Positions 50,743 to 59,348 of a stretch of 64,000 bases of DNA are shown piece by piece (within the stretch, counting starts at the first letter, position 1; every line of letters begins with the position of its first letter). The notes under the pieces are model-generated. The model was not told the origin of the DNA and ran no database searches. It was given only the letters and a program-made list of their open reading frames with translations. Source of the DNA: Arthrobacter sp. 9V (GTDB lineage: Bacteria > Actinomycetota > Actinomycetes > Actinomycetales > Micrococcaceae); contig NZ_LR732912.1 in assembly GCF_902506065.1 (NCBI RefSeq), forward strand, positions 914,387-978,386, written 5' to 3'. The translations under genes were made by a program, and so were the position numbers.

Positions 50743-52014
50743 CTAGCGGCTCCGTGTCGAGACGATGCTCGACAGGAACTCATCATAGTGGGCGATGGCA
50801 GTATCTTCGGACAATGTGACTTGGCGAAACTTCAGGCCGTTAGCGGCCATGTCCAGTTTTTCTTGAGTTTCTTGGGATAACCGTTCGAGCTCCTCCACTA
50901 ATTTCGCTGGACAGGCCGCGTCGACGCGCAGTCCGCCTCCTGAGGCGGCGATTTCCGCGGCTGTGACACTTCCATCGTCTGTTGCAGCAACTACGGGTAC
51001 TCCAGCGTTGAAGTAGGACGTCAGCTTGCTTGGCACGGCCATGTCTTTAACACCGGGAAGTTCGTTTACTAACAGAAAGTCAGCCGCTGAGAGCGCGACT
51101 TGAAACTCGTCACCGGGTAGAGGATCCAAGAAGTCAATGCGCCGCAGACCCACGGCCATTTCCTCAAGCTTCCGACGTTGGTTGCCATCGCCCATGAGTA
51201 CGAATTTCAGCCGGCTGTCAGACTCTTCCGCGATACGAGCTGCGTCAACGACATTCTCCAGGCCTTGCTTCATGCCCATATTGCCGGCGTGCAACACGAC
51301 AATGTCGTCAGGTTCCCAGGCTAACCTCGCGCGCATTTCTTGCTGCCCACTTACTGGAGCAGCAGGCAGATGTGTCCAGTTCCTGATGACCTTCACTCGT
51401 TCCGGTGAAACTGAAAGTGAATCTACGATGAAGTTCTTGAATCGGTCATGGATGGCCGCAACTCCATCTGCACCTTGGAGGATTGCTGATTCTAAGGTGC
51501 CCATGAGTTTGGCGACAACACTCCCGCCAGACCTGGTTTCTACGATGCCCCTGCTGTATATGTCTTGTACCCACAGTCCGACGGCAGGTCGCTTTGGTCG
51601 CAATTTGGCTCGGGCTATGGCCATCCCGCTAGAAAATAACGCTGGGCTGACGACCAGAACTGCGTCAGGCTTGCCCCACCTGGCGAACATGACACGGAGC
51701 CCGAAGCTAAGTTCCATATGCATACGGTTGACCATGGTGGGTTTTCGTGGAACGTAATGGCGGAGCCTCTTTACCCGCACACCATTAGTGAGCTCCGAGC
51801 GCACCCAGCCTGTGTATTCGGGGCTTCGTTCCCACATCGGATAATGTGGGTAGCCGGTGAGCACCGTGACCTGGTGGCCTGATGCCGCCAGCCCCTCAGC
51901 CAAGCTCGTTGTGTAGGGCGCGTTGCCTGTGGGCTCGGGGGAGTAGTTGAGTCCTATGATTGTGACTCGGAGCTTGGGATTGTTCACAGTCAAAGAATAT
52001 GCTGTCTCTGTCAC
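50743..52014 (-). CDS. Glycosyltransferase family 4, WcaI-like
   Basis: A 423-residue GT-B enzyme, GTG start at 52014. The N-terminal domain shows VTIIGLNYSPEPTGNAPYTT and GHQVTVLTGYPHYPMWERSP, which are close to colanic acid WcaI. The C-terminal donor domain carries VLHAGNMGMKQGLENVVDAA, LKFVLMGDGNQRRKLEEMA and the acidic region VNELPGVKDMAVPSKLTSYF. It adds one sugar to the lipid-linked repeat unit in the cytosol. A small palindrome separates it from the divergent acetyltransferase gene. WcaI acts on fucose, which fits the nearby gmd/fcl pair. Confidence 0.88.
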   Translation of the reverse strand: MTETAYSLTVNNPKLRVTIIGLNYSPEPTGNAPYTTSLAEGLAASGHQVTVLTGYPHYPMWERSPEYTGWVRSELTNGVRVKRLRHYVPRKPTMVNRMHMELSFGLRVMFARWGKPDAVLVVSPALFSSGMAIARAKLRPKRPAVGLWVQDIYSRGIVETRSGGSVVAKLMGTLESAILQGADGVAAIHDRFKNFIVDSLSVSPERVKVIRNWTHLPAAPVSGQQEMRARLAWEPDDIVVLHAGNMGMKQGLENVVDAARIAEESDSRLKFVLMGDGNQRRKLEEMAVGLRRIDFLDPLPGDEFQVALSAADFLLVNELPGVKDMAVPSKLTSYFNAGVPVVAATDDGSVTAAEIAASGGGLRVDAACPAKLVEELERLSQETQEKLDMAANGLKFRQVTLSEDTAIAHYDEFLSSIVSTRSR

Positions 52015-52030
52015 AGTTGTGTAAACAACT
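52015..52030. promoter_or_regulatory. Palindrome between divergent glycosyltransferase and acetyltransferase genes
   Basis: AGTTGTGTAAACAACT has perfect six-base arms (AGTTGT/ACAACT) around GTAA. It abuts the GTG of the leftward glycosyltransferase and lies 24 bases before the rightward ATG at 52054. It may be an operator for both. Confidence 0.4.
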
Positions 52031-52053
52031 CTACATATTTGTTGAGAGGCGCA

Positions 52054-52668
52054 ATGGACGCATCAGATGATAAGGCGACGGGTATGACAGCGGACGTACC
52101 CGTAATCGACTTGGCTAGCGCTCCGGGGGAGCGGATGGCTTGGAGTCGTCCTAAGTCACACATCTATCTGTGGGCCGTCACTGAACGCCTGCTGGTCACT
52201 AACTCTTGGCAGATCAGCTCTCGTTTGCGTACCGCCGTTCTTAGGAAGTTCGGGGCCAAGATCGGCTCAAACGTCACATTCCGTCCTCGAACTCGCGTCT
52301 CTTTCCCATGGAACCTGACCATCGGGGATAACTGCTGGATCGGCGAAGGCGTCTGGTTTCACAATCAGGACGTAGTAACAGTCGGAGACAATTGTGTTAT
52401 TTCACAAGAGACCTTCATAACCACCGGCAGTCATGCGCTTCGTACCGACATGGCGCTGATGACGAGTCCCGTCACAATTGAGTCGGGTGTGTGGGTTACT
52501 TCCCGCTGTATGGTGCTGGGTGGCGCAACCTTGGGTGCCTCATCAGTCGTGACACCAAATACAGTTGTGCCGGCCAAGACCGTCATACCGCCCAATGCCA
52601 TCTTCGGAAGCCCGAACCCTCCTCAGGTTCTGGACCACCGCTTTGCAACGAAAAGTGAACGATCTTGA
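52054..52668 (+). CDS. Left-handed beta-helix acyltransferase, WcaF-like
   Basis: From the ATG at 52054 (GAGAGGCGCA upstream) the product has 204 residues. Hexapeptide repeats are visible from about residue 65 (IGSNVTFRPRTRVSFPWNLT, IGDNCWIGEGVWFH, VGDNCVISQETFITTGSHAL). It resembles the colanic acid O-acetyltransferase WcaF and the NodL/CysE class. It would acetylate a sugar of the repeat unit using acetyl-CoA. The stop overlaps the start of the next gene by four bases (TTGA). Confidence 0.87.
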   Translation: MDASDDKATGMTADVPVIDLASAPGERMAWSRPKSHIYLWAVTERLLVTNSWQISSRLRTAVLRKFGAKIGSNVTFRPRTRVSFPWNLTIGDNCWIGEGVWFHNQDVVTVGDNCVISQETFITTGSHALRTDMALMTSPVTIESGVWVTSRCMVLGGATLGASSVVTPNTVVPAKTVIPPNAIFGSPNPPQVLDHRFATKSERS

Positions 52669-53765
52669 AATCTGAAACATCCCCGACTCAATATGCCCTT
52701 TTCTTGGCCGTGTTGCCGAAGTATCGTCAAGCCTGCATAAATAACCTTGTAGGTTCCCTCGGCGACAGCTTGAAAATCCTCGTCTCCGAGAGTCACTTGG
52801 ACGAAACAGTGAAAACGGGTATTTCACCTGATCTCTACCGCCGAGTCCCCATGGCTCGGTTGTTGCGGAAGAAGTTATTTGTCCAGGGCGGGTTCCACCG
52901 CGTAGTCGCAACTCCCAATTTGGTGCTTGATCTTAACCCGAGAAGTCTCTCATCATGGGGGCTCCTCGTTGCGCGAAGAGTCCTACGCGGTAAGCGCACC
53001 TTGGTATGGGGGCACATTCATCCACAGGCGGGCTCAGACGCCAAGACTGCACCGCTGCGACTCGCAATGAGGCGCTTGGCGGACGGAACGATTTCGTACA
53101 CCTACAGGGATAGGGCAAAGGCAATGTCGGACTTGCCCGAGGGGCCTGTCTGGGTTGCTCCGAACTCTTTGTATCCCCTTGACCTGATGGTGCCAGCTGA
53201 GACGCCAGGGCTCCAGCGCAATTCTGTTCTTTATGTCGGACGCTTTGAGCCTGCAAAGAAGGTTGATCTATTGGTTCGGGGGTTTGCGTTAGCTGCGGCC
53301 AGTATTCCCGAGCTTCGTCTCACTCTCGTGGGGGGTGGTAGCGAGCAATCGAAGTTAGAGAATCAGGTCAGTGAGCTAGGAATAGAAGAAAAAGTAGAAT
53401 TTGCTGGCTGGATAGACGAACCCGAAGCTCTGAAATCCCACTACAGTACTGCGATAGCTACGACATCAACTGGTTTCGCAGGCCTAGGTTTGACCCAAAG
53501 TCTGGGTTTCGGCATTCCCATGATCGTCGCGAAGGACGAGCAACATTCTCCTGAAATCGAGTTGGCCGACTCTGGCGGCGTGACGTGGTTCGAATCGGAT
53601 TCTGCTGAGGCACTGGCGGAATCGATCCGTGGAGCGTGGCAAAAGCGTGAGCAACTGCCCAATGTGTCTATCAGCGAATTCACGAAGAGACGATACTCGG
53701 CTGAGGCAATGGCTGAAGGGCTTAGGACAGCTCTCCAAGGCCTACCCCAAACCCTGCCTGACTGA
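52665..53765 (+). CDS. Glycosyltransferase family 4
   Basis: A 366-residue GT-B enzyme from a TTG that overlaps the upstream stop. The C-terminal donor half is clear: NSVLYVGRFEPAKKVDLLVR, RLTLVGGGSEQSKLENQVSE, KVEFAGWIDEPEALKSHYST, GLGLTQSLGFGIPMIVAKD. The N-terminal acceptor half (AVLPKYRQACINNLVGSLGD) is less typical. It is expected to extend the repeat unit. It is the middle gene of a rightward trio set among leftward genes. Confidence 0.88.
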   Translation: MKSETSPTQYALFLAVLPKYRQACINNLVGSLGDSLKILVSESHLDETVKTGISPDLYRRVPMARLLRKKLFVQGGFHRVVATPNLVLDLNPRSLSSWGLLVARRVLRGKRTLVWGHIHPQAGSDAKTAPLRLAMRRLADGTISYTYRDRAKAMSDLPEGPVWVAPNSLYPLDLMVPAETPGLQRNSVLYVGRFEPAKKVDLLVRGFALAAASIPELRLTLVGGGSEQSKLENQVSELGIEEKVEFAGWIDEPEALKSHYSTAIATTSTGFAGLGLTQSLGFGIPMIVAKDEQHSPEIELADSGGVTWFESDSAEALAESIRGAWQKREQLPNVSISEFTKRRYSAEAMAEGLRTALQGLPQTLPD

Positions 53766-53782
53766 ACGGAGTATTCCCTAAG

Positions 53783-54337
53783 ATGACACTATCGACTAGG
53801 TCTGTGATACCGCGTCCGTTGACTCGGACAGCACGCCGGCTACTGTCGTTCTTGGCCACCCGCGGAAATGTAACGCACGGCGACAACTTCAGAGTTGGTC
53901 GCGGCGCCATTGTGTCGCCCCCGCACAGCCTGGAGGTAGGCGCAGATGTCGCGATCGGGCCGCGCTCAGTAATTCAAGTCGACGGAAAGTTCGGAGACTA
54001 CGTCATGATCGGCATGCACGTGCAAATAATCGGCCGTAACGATCATGCGGTTGACGAAGTCGGCGTGCCCATGCTTCACGCAACCTGGGTCGGAGATCGC
54101 GCCGAAGAACCCCGGGACCGTGTTGATATCGGTAACGATGTCTGGATTGGCGCCTCGGCCATCATTCTAGGTGGTGTGACTATCGGGGAAGGGGCCATCG
54201 TCGGAGCTGGTGCAATTGTCACTAAGGACGTGGCTCCGTATTCAATCGTCGTCGGGAACCCCGCAAGGAAAGTCGGTGACCGTTTCACGGATATTCTCGA
54301 CCAAAAGCGGCACAGCGAGGCAATTTCCCGAGTTTGA
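53783..54337 (+). CDS. Hexapeptide-repeat acyltransferase
   Basis: A 184-residue product with repeats GGKF-type then VMIGMHVQIIGRNDHAVDEV, a long loop, and the maltose/galactoside acetyltransferase-like end: VDIGNDVWIGASAIILGGVT, IGEGAIVGAGAIVTKDVAPY, SIVVGNPARKVG. It should O-acetylate a sugar of the repeat unit. Start ATG at 53783, 18 bases after the glycosyltransferase stop. A 12-bp hairpin follows. Confidence 0.88.
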   Translation: MTLSTRSVIPRPLTRTARRLLSFLATRGNVTHGDNFRVGRGAIVSPPHSLEVGADVAIGPRSVIQVDGKFGDYVMIGMHVQIIGRNDHAVDEVGVPMLHATWVGDRAEEPRDRVDIGNDVWIGASAIILGGVTIGEGAIVGAGAIVTKDVAPYSIVVGNPARKVGDRFTDILDQKRHSEAISRV

Positions 54338-54357
54338 TGCGACAAAGACTGCGTGGG

Positions 54358-54389
54358 GGCGAACGGCGGCACCTGGTCCGCCGTTCGCC
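54358..54389. terminator. Bidirectional hairpin between convergent genes
   Basis: GGCGAACGGCGG at 54358-54369 pairs perfectly with CCGCCGTTCGCC at 54378-54389 around an eight-base loop. It lies between the rightward acyltransferase (ending 54337) and the leftward pyruvyl transferase (ending 54396). There is no T-tract. Confidence 0.65.
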
Positions 54390-54395
54390 GGCCGC

Positions 54396-55442
54396 TCAAG
54401 AATGGTCCGGGACTTTGGAAGATATGTACTTTCCGAGGACAGTGCCTGCAGCTTTTGCCGAGTCGCTTAGGACTTTGCGATCACTTTCAGTCCGGCTTAG
54501 GAATGCGAAGTCCGGGTCATCAAGTACCAAACTATCGAAGTCAACCCAGGGCTTTAGGGTCGTGGGTATCTTGTTGTGATTCTCTTCGTGGAGTGCAACT
54601 GGGAATGCCTGATGGGCCACGCCGAACAGCAGAGAATGAAGACGATTGCTGACAACCGCGTGCGAACGTGAGTAGTAATGCTCGATCACTTCCTCTTGTT
54701 CGGAATGCGTTCTGTTTTCCCACAGAACCGCATCGATGCCCAAAATCTTACTTAGCTCCGCATGGACTTCGTCATCGCGGCGTACTTGGGTAATGAAGAC
54801 AGGCTTCAGTCCCCGCGCCTGACTCGCTTCGATCAAGGAGACTAAGCCGTCAAGGTTGACCGCACGATCGCTCCGGAATGACAGAGCAACGATATCGCGT
54901 TGTCCAGCAACAGAGTTGTCGACGGATGCATTGCGCATGAATGCCATATCCGGCATGACGTCAGCGGAACGTCCAAGGACAGGTGCTGAAGCGGTATCGC
55001 GCATTGCATAACTGGTAGCCATGGCACTTAGGGCTCGCTCCAGGCCAATTGAAAGGCGTCCTGTACCTCGTAGCGAGCGTCCAATCACGCTGAGCGAGCC
55101 CCCACGAAGGCGCACAAATGCGCATAGGCCCAAGACCGCAGCAGCCTTAGCCAAAGCCTTTGGCGAGTCGGTGAGAACGTGTGGTCCGGGTGCGTAGGCC
55201 AGGCTAGCTCGCCCTAGAAGTGCGTTACGCAGTACCGATGCTTGGAAGGCGAGTGGATTAGAGACCACTTTAGCTCCGGAGGGCAGGCGGAACGCATCAA
55301 TATATGTCTGGGGCATGTTTCCAGTGAATACCACAAGATGGTATCCGCGCTGCAGAAATTGCTCTATTAGTTGACGCCTAATTTCTACATCACCCAAGTT
55401 ATCTGACTGTGCAGCAATGCTGATATGTAGTGTATTTGTCAT
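54396..55442 (-). CDS. Polysaccharide pyruvyl transferase
   Basis: A 348-residue GT-B-like protein of the pyruvyl transferase family: LHISIAAQSDNLGDVEIRRQ at the start, PGPHVLTDSPKALAKAAAVL, DMAFMRNASVDNSVAGQRD, then RSHAVVSNRLHSLLFGVAHQ (the conserved SxRLH block). It would add a pyruvate ketal to a sugar, giving the polymer negative charge. ATG with TGAGGAAAAA upstream. It ends near the hairpin and follows the flippase gene by 15 bases. Confidence 0.9.
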   Translation of the reverse strand: MTNTLHISIAAQSDNLGDVEIRRQLIEQFLQRGYHLVVFTGNMPQTYIDAFRLPSGAKVVSNPLAFQASVLRNALLGRASLAYAPGPHVLTDSPKALAKAAAVLGLCAFVRLRGGSLSVIGRSLRGTGRLSIGLERALSAMATSYAMRDTASAPVLGRSADVMPDMAFMRNASVDNSVAGQRDIVALSFRSDRAVNLDGLVSLIEASQARGLKPVFITQVRRDDEVHAELSKILGIDAVLWENRTHSEQEEVIEHYYSRSHAVVSNRLHSLLFGVAHQAFPVALHEENHNKIPTTLKPWVDFDSLVLDDPDFAFLSRTESDRKVLSDSAKAAGTVLGKYISSKVPDHS

Positions 55443-55457
55443 TTTTTCCTCAGGAAG

Positions 55458-56669
55458 TCAGGCGCTCTTTCTGAACCAGGCGAGTATTCCGATCGCAAGG
55501 ATTAAGGCCTGAAACGTAAATGAAGCAGCAAGGCCTGTGGCTGCCCCGATGGCACCAAATTGAACGGATCCCACGGAGGCACCCAATAGGCACACAATCG
55601 TGGTGCCAACTGCGGTTTTCGCAACGAATCTCTGTTTTCCTACACCTTGAAGTATGGATCCAAAGAGAGATGCGGCCGCCGCGAATACCAACCCACCGAT
55701 TGCAAGTTGGATCGGTAATACCGCCTCACCGTACGCATCTCCTAGAAACGTAACGACAAGCCATGGGGTGAGAAAGATGATCGCGGAGTAGAGGATACCC
55801 AAACATAAGCAAACACCTAGGGTGAGTGCGACCAAGCGACGAACCCCCCGTGGACTTGCCTTAGCTGCAGCAGGGAGTATGACGGTAGCCAACGATGTAG
55901 ACAAAATCCTCATCGGACCCGTTGTCCTGCTGGCCACGCCGTAGAGCCCAGCCTGAAACGGGCCCGCCACGGCAGAGACTATAGCTGAATCCAAGTTCCG
56001 GGCTTGAGTTCCCAAGGAGTTGATCCAGTATGGGCGAGCAACAGAAAAAATATGTTGACGACCATGCTCGATCCTGCGGACCATGATCAAGCCCGCCACG
56101 TATCGCCTTACGGCCACGGACGACGCTAGTGATGCCATCGCAAGGGATACGGAAAACGCAAGAATGGCTGGAACGCTAAGGGCAATCATTGCTGAATAGA
56201 GCCCAAGGGCAGCCGCTCTACGGAGGACGAGATTAACCGTATTGACCTTTGCATCGCCGTCCGCCAAGGGGACCCCCAGCCAGGTGTCTGCCTGCCGCTC
56301 TGCGCCCACCCAGACAGCCAATGGGAGCATCATGAAAAAGACCGGATTTAAGAAGAGCCCGGCGCCAAGGAGGAGTATTGCAGCGGCCGCTGACAGGTAG
56401 AGGGCGTTCACATCGGCAAGTCTTAGGGCGTCTGTGACTATCGGATTGTGTTTTTCGGTCGCTCGTTCTCGAACGATCAGCGTGGAAAGTCCAAAATCAA
56501 ACCCGGTTTGAATCACGGTAGCGATGCCGAATGCAGCTCCCAGAAGTCCAAATTCCACGGGTCCGGCGTTGCGGGCAACGAGGACGAACGTAATGGTCTG
56601 TAAAAGTGCTCCGAGAACCCGACCTGCTGACACCCAAAGGAACTGTCCTGCAATCCTCCGGCTTGTCAC
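55458..56669 (-). CDS. Oligosaccharide flippase (Wzx)
   Basis: A 403-residue membrane protein with about 12 helices, GTG start. N-terminal IAGQFLWVSAGRVLGALLQT and LLGAAFGIATVIQTGFDFGL are typical of the polysaccharide transport protein family, and the C-terminal half repeats the pattern (PIQLAIGGLVFAAAASLFGS). It flips lipid-linked repeat units to the outer face, feeding the Wzy-like polymerase. It lies between the Wzz/BY-kinase gene and the pyruvyl transferase. Confidence 0.9.
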   Translation of the reverse strand: MTSRRIAGQFLWVSAGRVLGALLQTITFVLVARNAGPVEFGLLGAAFGIATVIQTGFDFGLSTLIVRERATEKHNPIVTDALRLADVNALYLSAAAAILLLGAGLFLNPVFFMMLPLAVWVGAERQADTWLGVPLADGDAKVNTVNLVLRRAAALGLYSAMIALSVPAILAFSVSLAMASLASSVAVRRYVAGLIMVRRIEHGRQHIFSVARPYWINSLGTQARNLDSAIVSAVAGPFQAGLYGVASRTTGPMRILSTSLATVILPAAAKASPRGVRRLVALTLGVCLCLGILYSAIIFLTPWLVVTFLGDAYGEAVLPIQLAIGGLVFAAAASLFGSILQGVGKQRFVAKTAVGTTIVCLLGASVGSVQFGAIGAATGLAASFTFQALILAIGILAWFRKSA

Positions 56670-56774
56670 GGGCCACCAACTGAGGCGTCACCAGATATGA
56701 AGCTATGGAGGATCGAGCTGCCTCGGGCCCGACCCGGTGCCAAAACCCAAATGACGGGCCGCAGATGGCCGGCG

Positions 56775-58283
56775 CTATTCAGGGCGGTTGTTTGAGCGTG
56801 CATAAACGTCGGCATCCTCCGGCCCGCCTCCGACAAGGAGTCTGCGCCCTGCTGAGCCTTGCGCGCCAGGAGCAACCGCCTGAGCGTTGCGTCGAGTATT
56901 GCGCGCAGTCCGGTTGGTTTCTCGAATCTCGGAGGCGTCATAGGTGGTGTAGCTGTACGTGTACGCGTCCGGGCCCTTAGTGGGCAAACGGTTGAGGACG
57001 ACTCCCAGCAACCTGGCCCCCACCATTTCCAGCGATTGAAGGGACTTCTGGAGTACATGGTGGGTGAGTTTTTGGGCGCCTACCACCATGACAACACCAT
57101 CGACGTACTGCGAAAGTACGGCAGCGTCGGTGACAGGCAGAAGCGGCGGTGCATCGATGATAATCGTGTCAAATGACTGTCCGAGCCGTTGAAGGAGCTG
57201 CCGCATCTCCTCAGAGCCGAGAAGTTCACTCGGATTGGGAGGAATCTGCCCGGACGTGAGCACGTACAAGTTGTCTTCGCCCCAAGGCTGCAACAGGTCA
57301 GCTACGTCAGCTTCAGCCACCAGAGCAGTTGTCAGTCCGGCATTCCTGTCCAAGCCCAGATAGGTGTTGATCATCGGTCGTCTGAGGTCAGCGTCGATAA
57401 TGCATATGGTCTTACCGGCCTGTGCCAGGGAAATTGCCAAGTTAGTGGCCGTAGTACTCTTGCCCTCTCCGGGCACCGAGGATGTCACGAGGATTGTTTT
57501 TGTTTTTCCACCCACATTGGCGAATTGGAGATTCGTGCGGAGCTGCCTGAAGGACTCAGCACGGTGAGATTGAGTCGCCGATTGTGTCAAAAGCGGTGTT
57601 TTAGCAGCCTGGGGATCGAAAGAAATTCCACCAAGGACAGGGGCGCTGGTGACTCGACGCAAGTCGGCTTCACCTCGGATTCTGCTATCCAAAGTCGACC
57701 TCAGAAGGGCGGTTCCGAGGCCCAAAGCAAGTCCGAGCAGTAAGCCAACGGCCAAGTTCACGCGGACATTGGGTGCAGACGGTTGTGCTGGGGCCACAGC
57801 AGGCGTGACGACGGAGAGTCTGATCGGAGAAACACCGTCAGTAGAAGGCTTCTCTAGATTCTCAACGGTCCTGATGAGGCTGTCACCCACAGCCTGAGCG
57901 ATCGCTGCGGACTGAACAGGTGATTGGTCCGTCACCGAGATGTTGATGAGAACGGTGTTTAGGTCTGTGGTTGCCTTGATTCTTGATGCCAACTGAACCG
58001 GGGTTTGATCCAAACCAAGACTGTCAATAGCTGGTTGAAGAACCACGGGTGTTGTCGCGGTTTTGACGTATGACTGCACGCGTGCCTGGCTGAACGTGTT
58101 GCCCTGCTGCAGTTCCTGCACAGACCCCGAGTTCTGAATCGCAACAAAAAGCTGCGTCTCAGAAGTGTAGGTGGGCTTTATGAGCACGGTTGCTACGCCT
58201 GCACAAAGTAGCCCCAAGAGCGTCAGCGCCGTTATCAGAATCCAGTTGCGCCGAAGAACGCTCAAGTAGTCACGAATTTCCAA
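56775..58283 (-). CDS. Wzz-type copolymerase fused to a BY-kinase
   Basis: A 502-residue chain length regulator and tyrosine kinase in one polypeptide, TTG start at 58283. Helix 1 (about 14-34), Wzz domain with PTYTSETQLFVA, helix 2 (about 176-193), then a cytosolic kinase: Walker A at 268-277 (PGEGKST), Walker A' IIDADLRRP, Walker B IIIDAPP at 375-380. A tyrosine cluster follows (Tyr441, 443, 445, 448), the autophosphorylation site. It controls polymer length and export. In Actinobacteria the fusion is usual, unlike Firmicutes where the two parts are separate. First gene of the leftward locus. Confidence 0.93.
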   Translation of the reverse strand: MEIRDYLSVLRRNWILITALTLLGLLCAGVATVLIKPTYTSETQLFVAIQNSGSVQELQQGNTFSQARVQSYVKTATTPVVLQPAIDSLGLDQTPVQLASRIKATTDLNTVLINISVTDQSPVQSAAIAQAVGDSLIRTVENLEKPSTDGVSPIRLSVVTPAVAPAQPSAPNVRVNLAVGLLLGLALGLGTALLRSTLDSRIRGEADLRRVTSAPVLGGISFDPQAAKTPLLTQSATQSHRAESFRQLRTNLQFANVGGKTKTILVTSSVPGEGKSTTATNLAISLAQAGKTICIIDADLRRPMINTYLGLDRNAGLTTALVAEADVADLLQPWGEDNLYVLTSGQIPPNPSELLGSEEMRQLLQRLGQSFDTIIIDAPPLLPVTDAAVLSQYVDGVVMVVGAQKLTHHVLQKSLQSLEMVGARLLGVVLNRLPTKGPDAYTYSYTTYDASEIRETNRTARNTRRNAQAVAPGAQGSAGRRLLVGGGPEDADVYARSNNRPE

Positions 58284-58800
58284 AGTCAGGGTCCCCTTGT
58301 TTTTGCGGTCGTGCTTTAGTCAGCAGGCGCTTCCCGGCCACACCCAGCGTACGAGTCCTGATCATTGTAGCGGTCACCAGTGTCATGAATGTTTCATGAT
58401 CGTTCAGCCCATGACACAAAATGACGAGTTAGCACGTTAGGCGGTATTGGAAGTCGTTCGAGCAGTGCGGGCTCACTTGTCGGTCACCCCTCCAGACCCC
58501 TAAACGTGATCTGAACACTACAATTCAACTTTTCGATAGCCGGGGATGTCACGAGAAAATGACCTGAAGAATGGTTTGCTCCTGACCGCTCACAGGAAAC
58601 CCTTCTTCCGACGCTACGGGCGGAAGCCTCTCCGCTGCTAATGAAGATAGACACGGACACCGCACACTTCCGTTAGCAGCCGTCTCCTTCCCTGTGGTCC
58701 TTAGGCCACACGCTGCACCCCGAACTCTTTACCCGGCGAGCCCCGCGCCAGGGTCTCAGCTTCAACATGGACACCGGAATGCTGAGACTGTGCCGAACAT
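58284..58800. other. Non-coding stretch upstream of the polysaccharide locus
   Basis: About 520 bases without a supportable gene. It must hold the promoter of the leftward locus. The only clear structure is the palindrome and possible -10 box near 58364-58399 described separately. Short open frames exist, but they have no start context and low coding character. Confidence 0.5.
58364..58399 (-). promoter_or_regulatory. Putative promoter and palindrome for the polysaccharide locus
   Basis: On the minus strand a -10-like TACAAT lies at 58369-58364. A perfect inverted repeat, TCATGAA (58383-58389) and TTCATGA (58393-58399) three bases apart, covers the expected -35 region. No good -35 hexamer is seen, as for activator-dependent promoters. 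The first gene, the Wzz/BY-kinase, starts 81 bases downstream of the box. Confidence 0.45.
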
Positions 58801-59348
58801 TCAGCACTCAGGCCGCAACCACACATCAAACAGCCCACCCGTTTCCACCACAAAGCGCCCCAGCCAACCAGCGGGGGAGAGCTCCGGCTTGGTGCCCACC
58901 ATGTGCACATCGGCAGTGATGCACTGCTGCATCAAAGTGCCAGCCCGTTGAAGGTGGTAATCCGACGTCACCACGGTCACGGACGTCCATCCTCGTTCCG
59001 CTGCAAGATCCCGGAGCCGGGAGGCCTCGCCCCTGGTGTTCAGCGGATCCGGACGGAAGCAGTCAAGGTGAGGGTCGCCGTCGTGCGCTTCACAAAACTC
59101 ATCCGAACCGGCGTTGGCCGGCAGGCCGTGGTGATCACCACCAGGTCTGGAATGCCCAACTGGTCCCGCAAGGCTAGGCCCACCAGGAGGCGTTCGCTGC
59201 TCATGCCGCCCAGCACCACAATGGCGTCGGTCCGCTGGGGAGTTGAGTGAGGCGGATTGTGAAAGAGCTGGTAGGCGGCAATCAGCCACAGCACACCCGC
59301 CAAAACAGCAGCCACCAGTGTCCAGGCGAGCTTCCGTTGAAACGTCAC
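58801..59348 (-). pseudogene. DUF218/YdcF-family protein with a frameshift
   Basis: The gene starts at GTG 59348, overlapping the Lrp stop (GTGA). A single membrane helix (AWTLVAAVLAGVLWLIAAYQ) precedes DUF218 text: TDAIVVLGGMSSERLLVGLA and LGIPDLVVITT. There the frame changes: one base appears missing near 59127-59130, and the family text continues in the next frame with GLPANAGSDEFCEAH, TRGEASRLRDLAAERGWTSV and VTSDYHLQRAGTLMQQCI to the stop at 58801. Without the lesion, a protein of about 180 residues results. It is either a decayed gene or a sequencing error. Confidence 0.75.
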
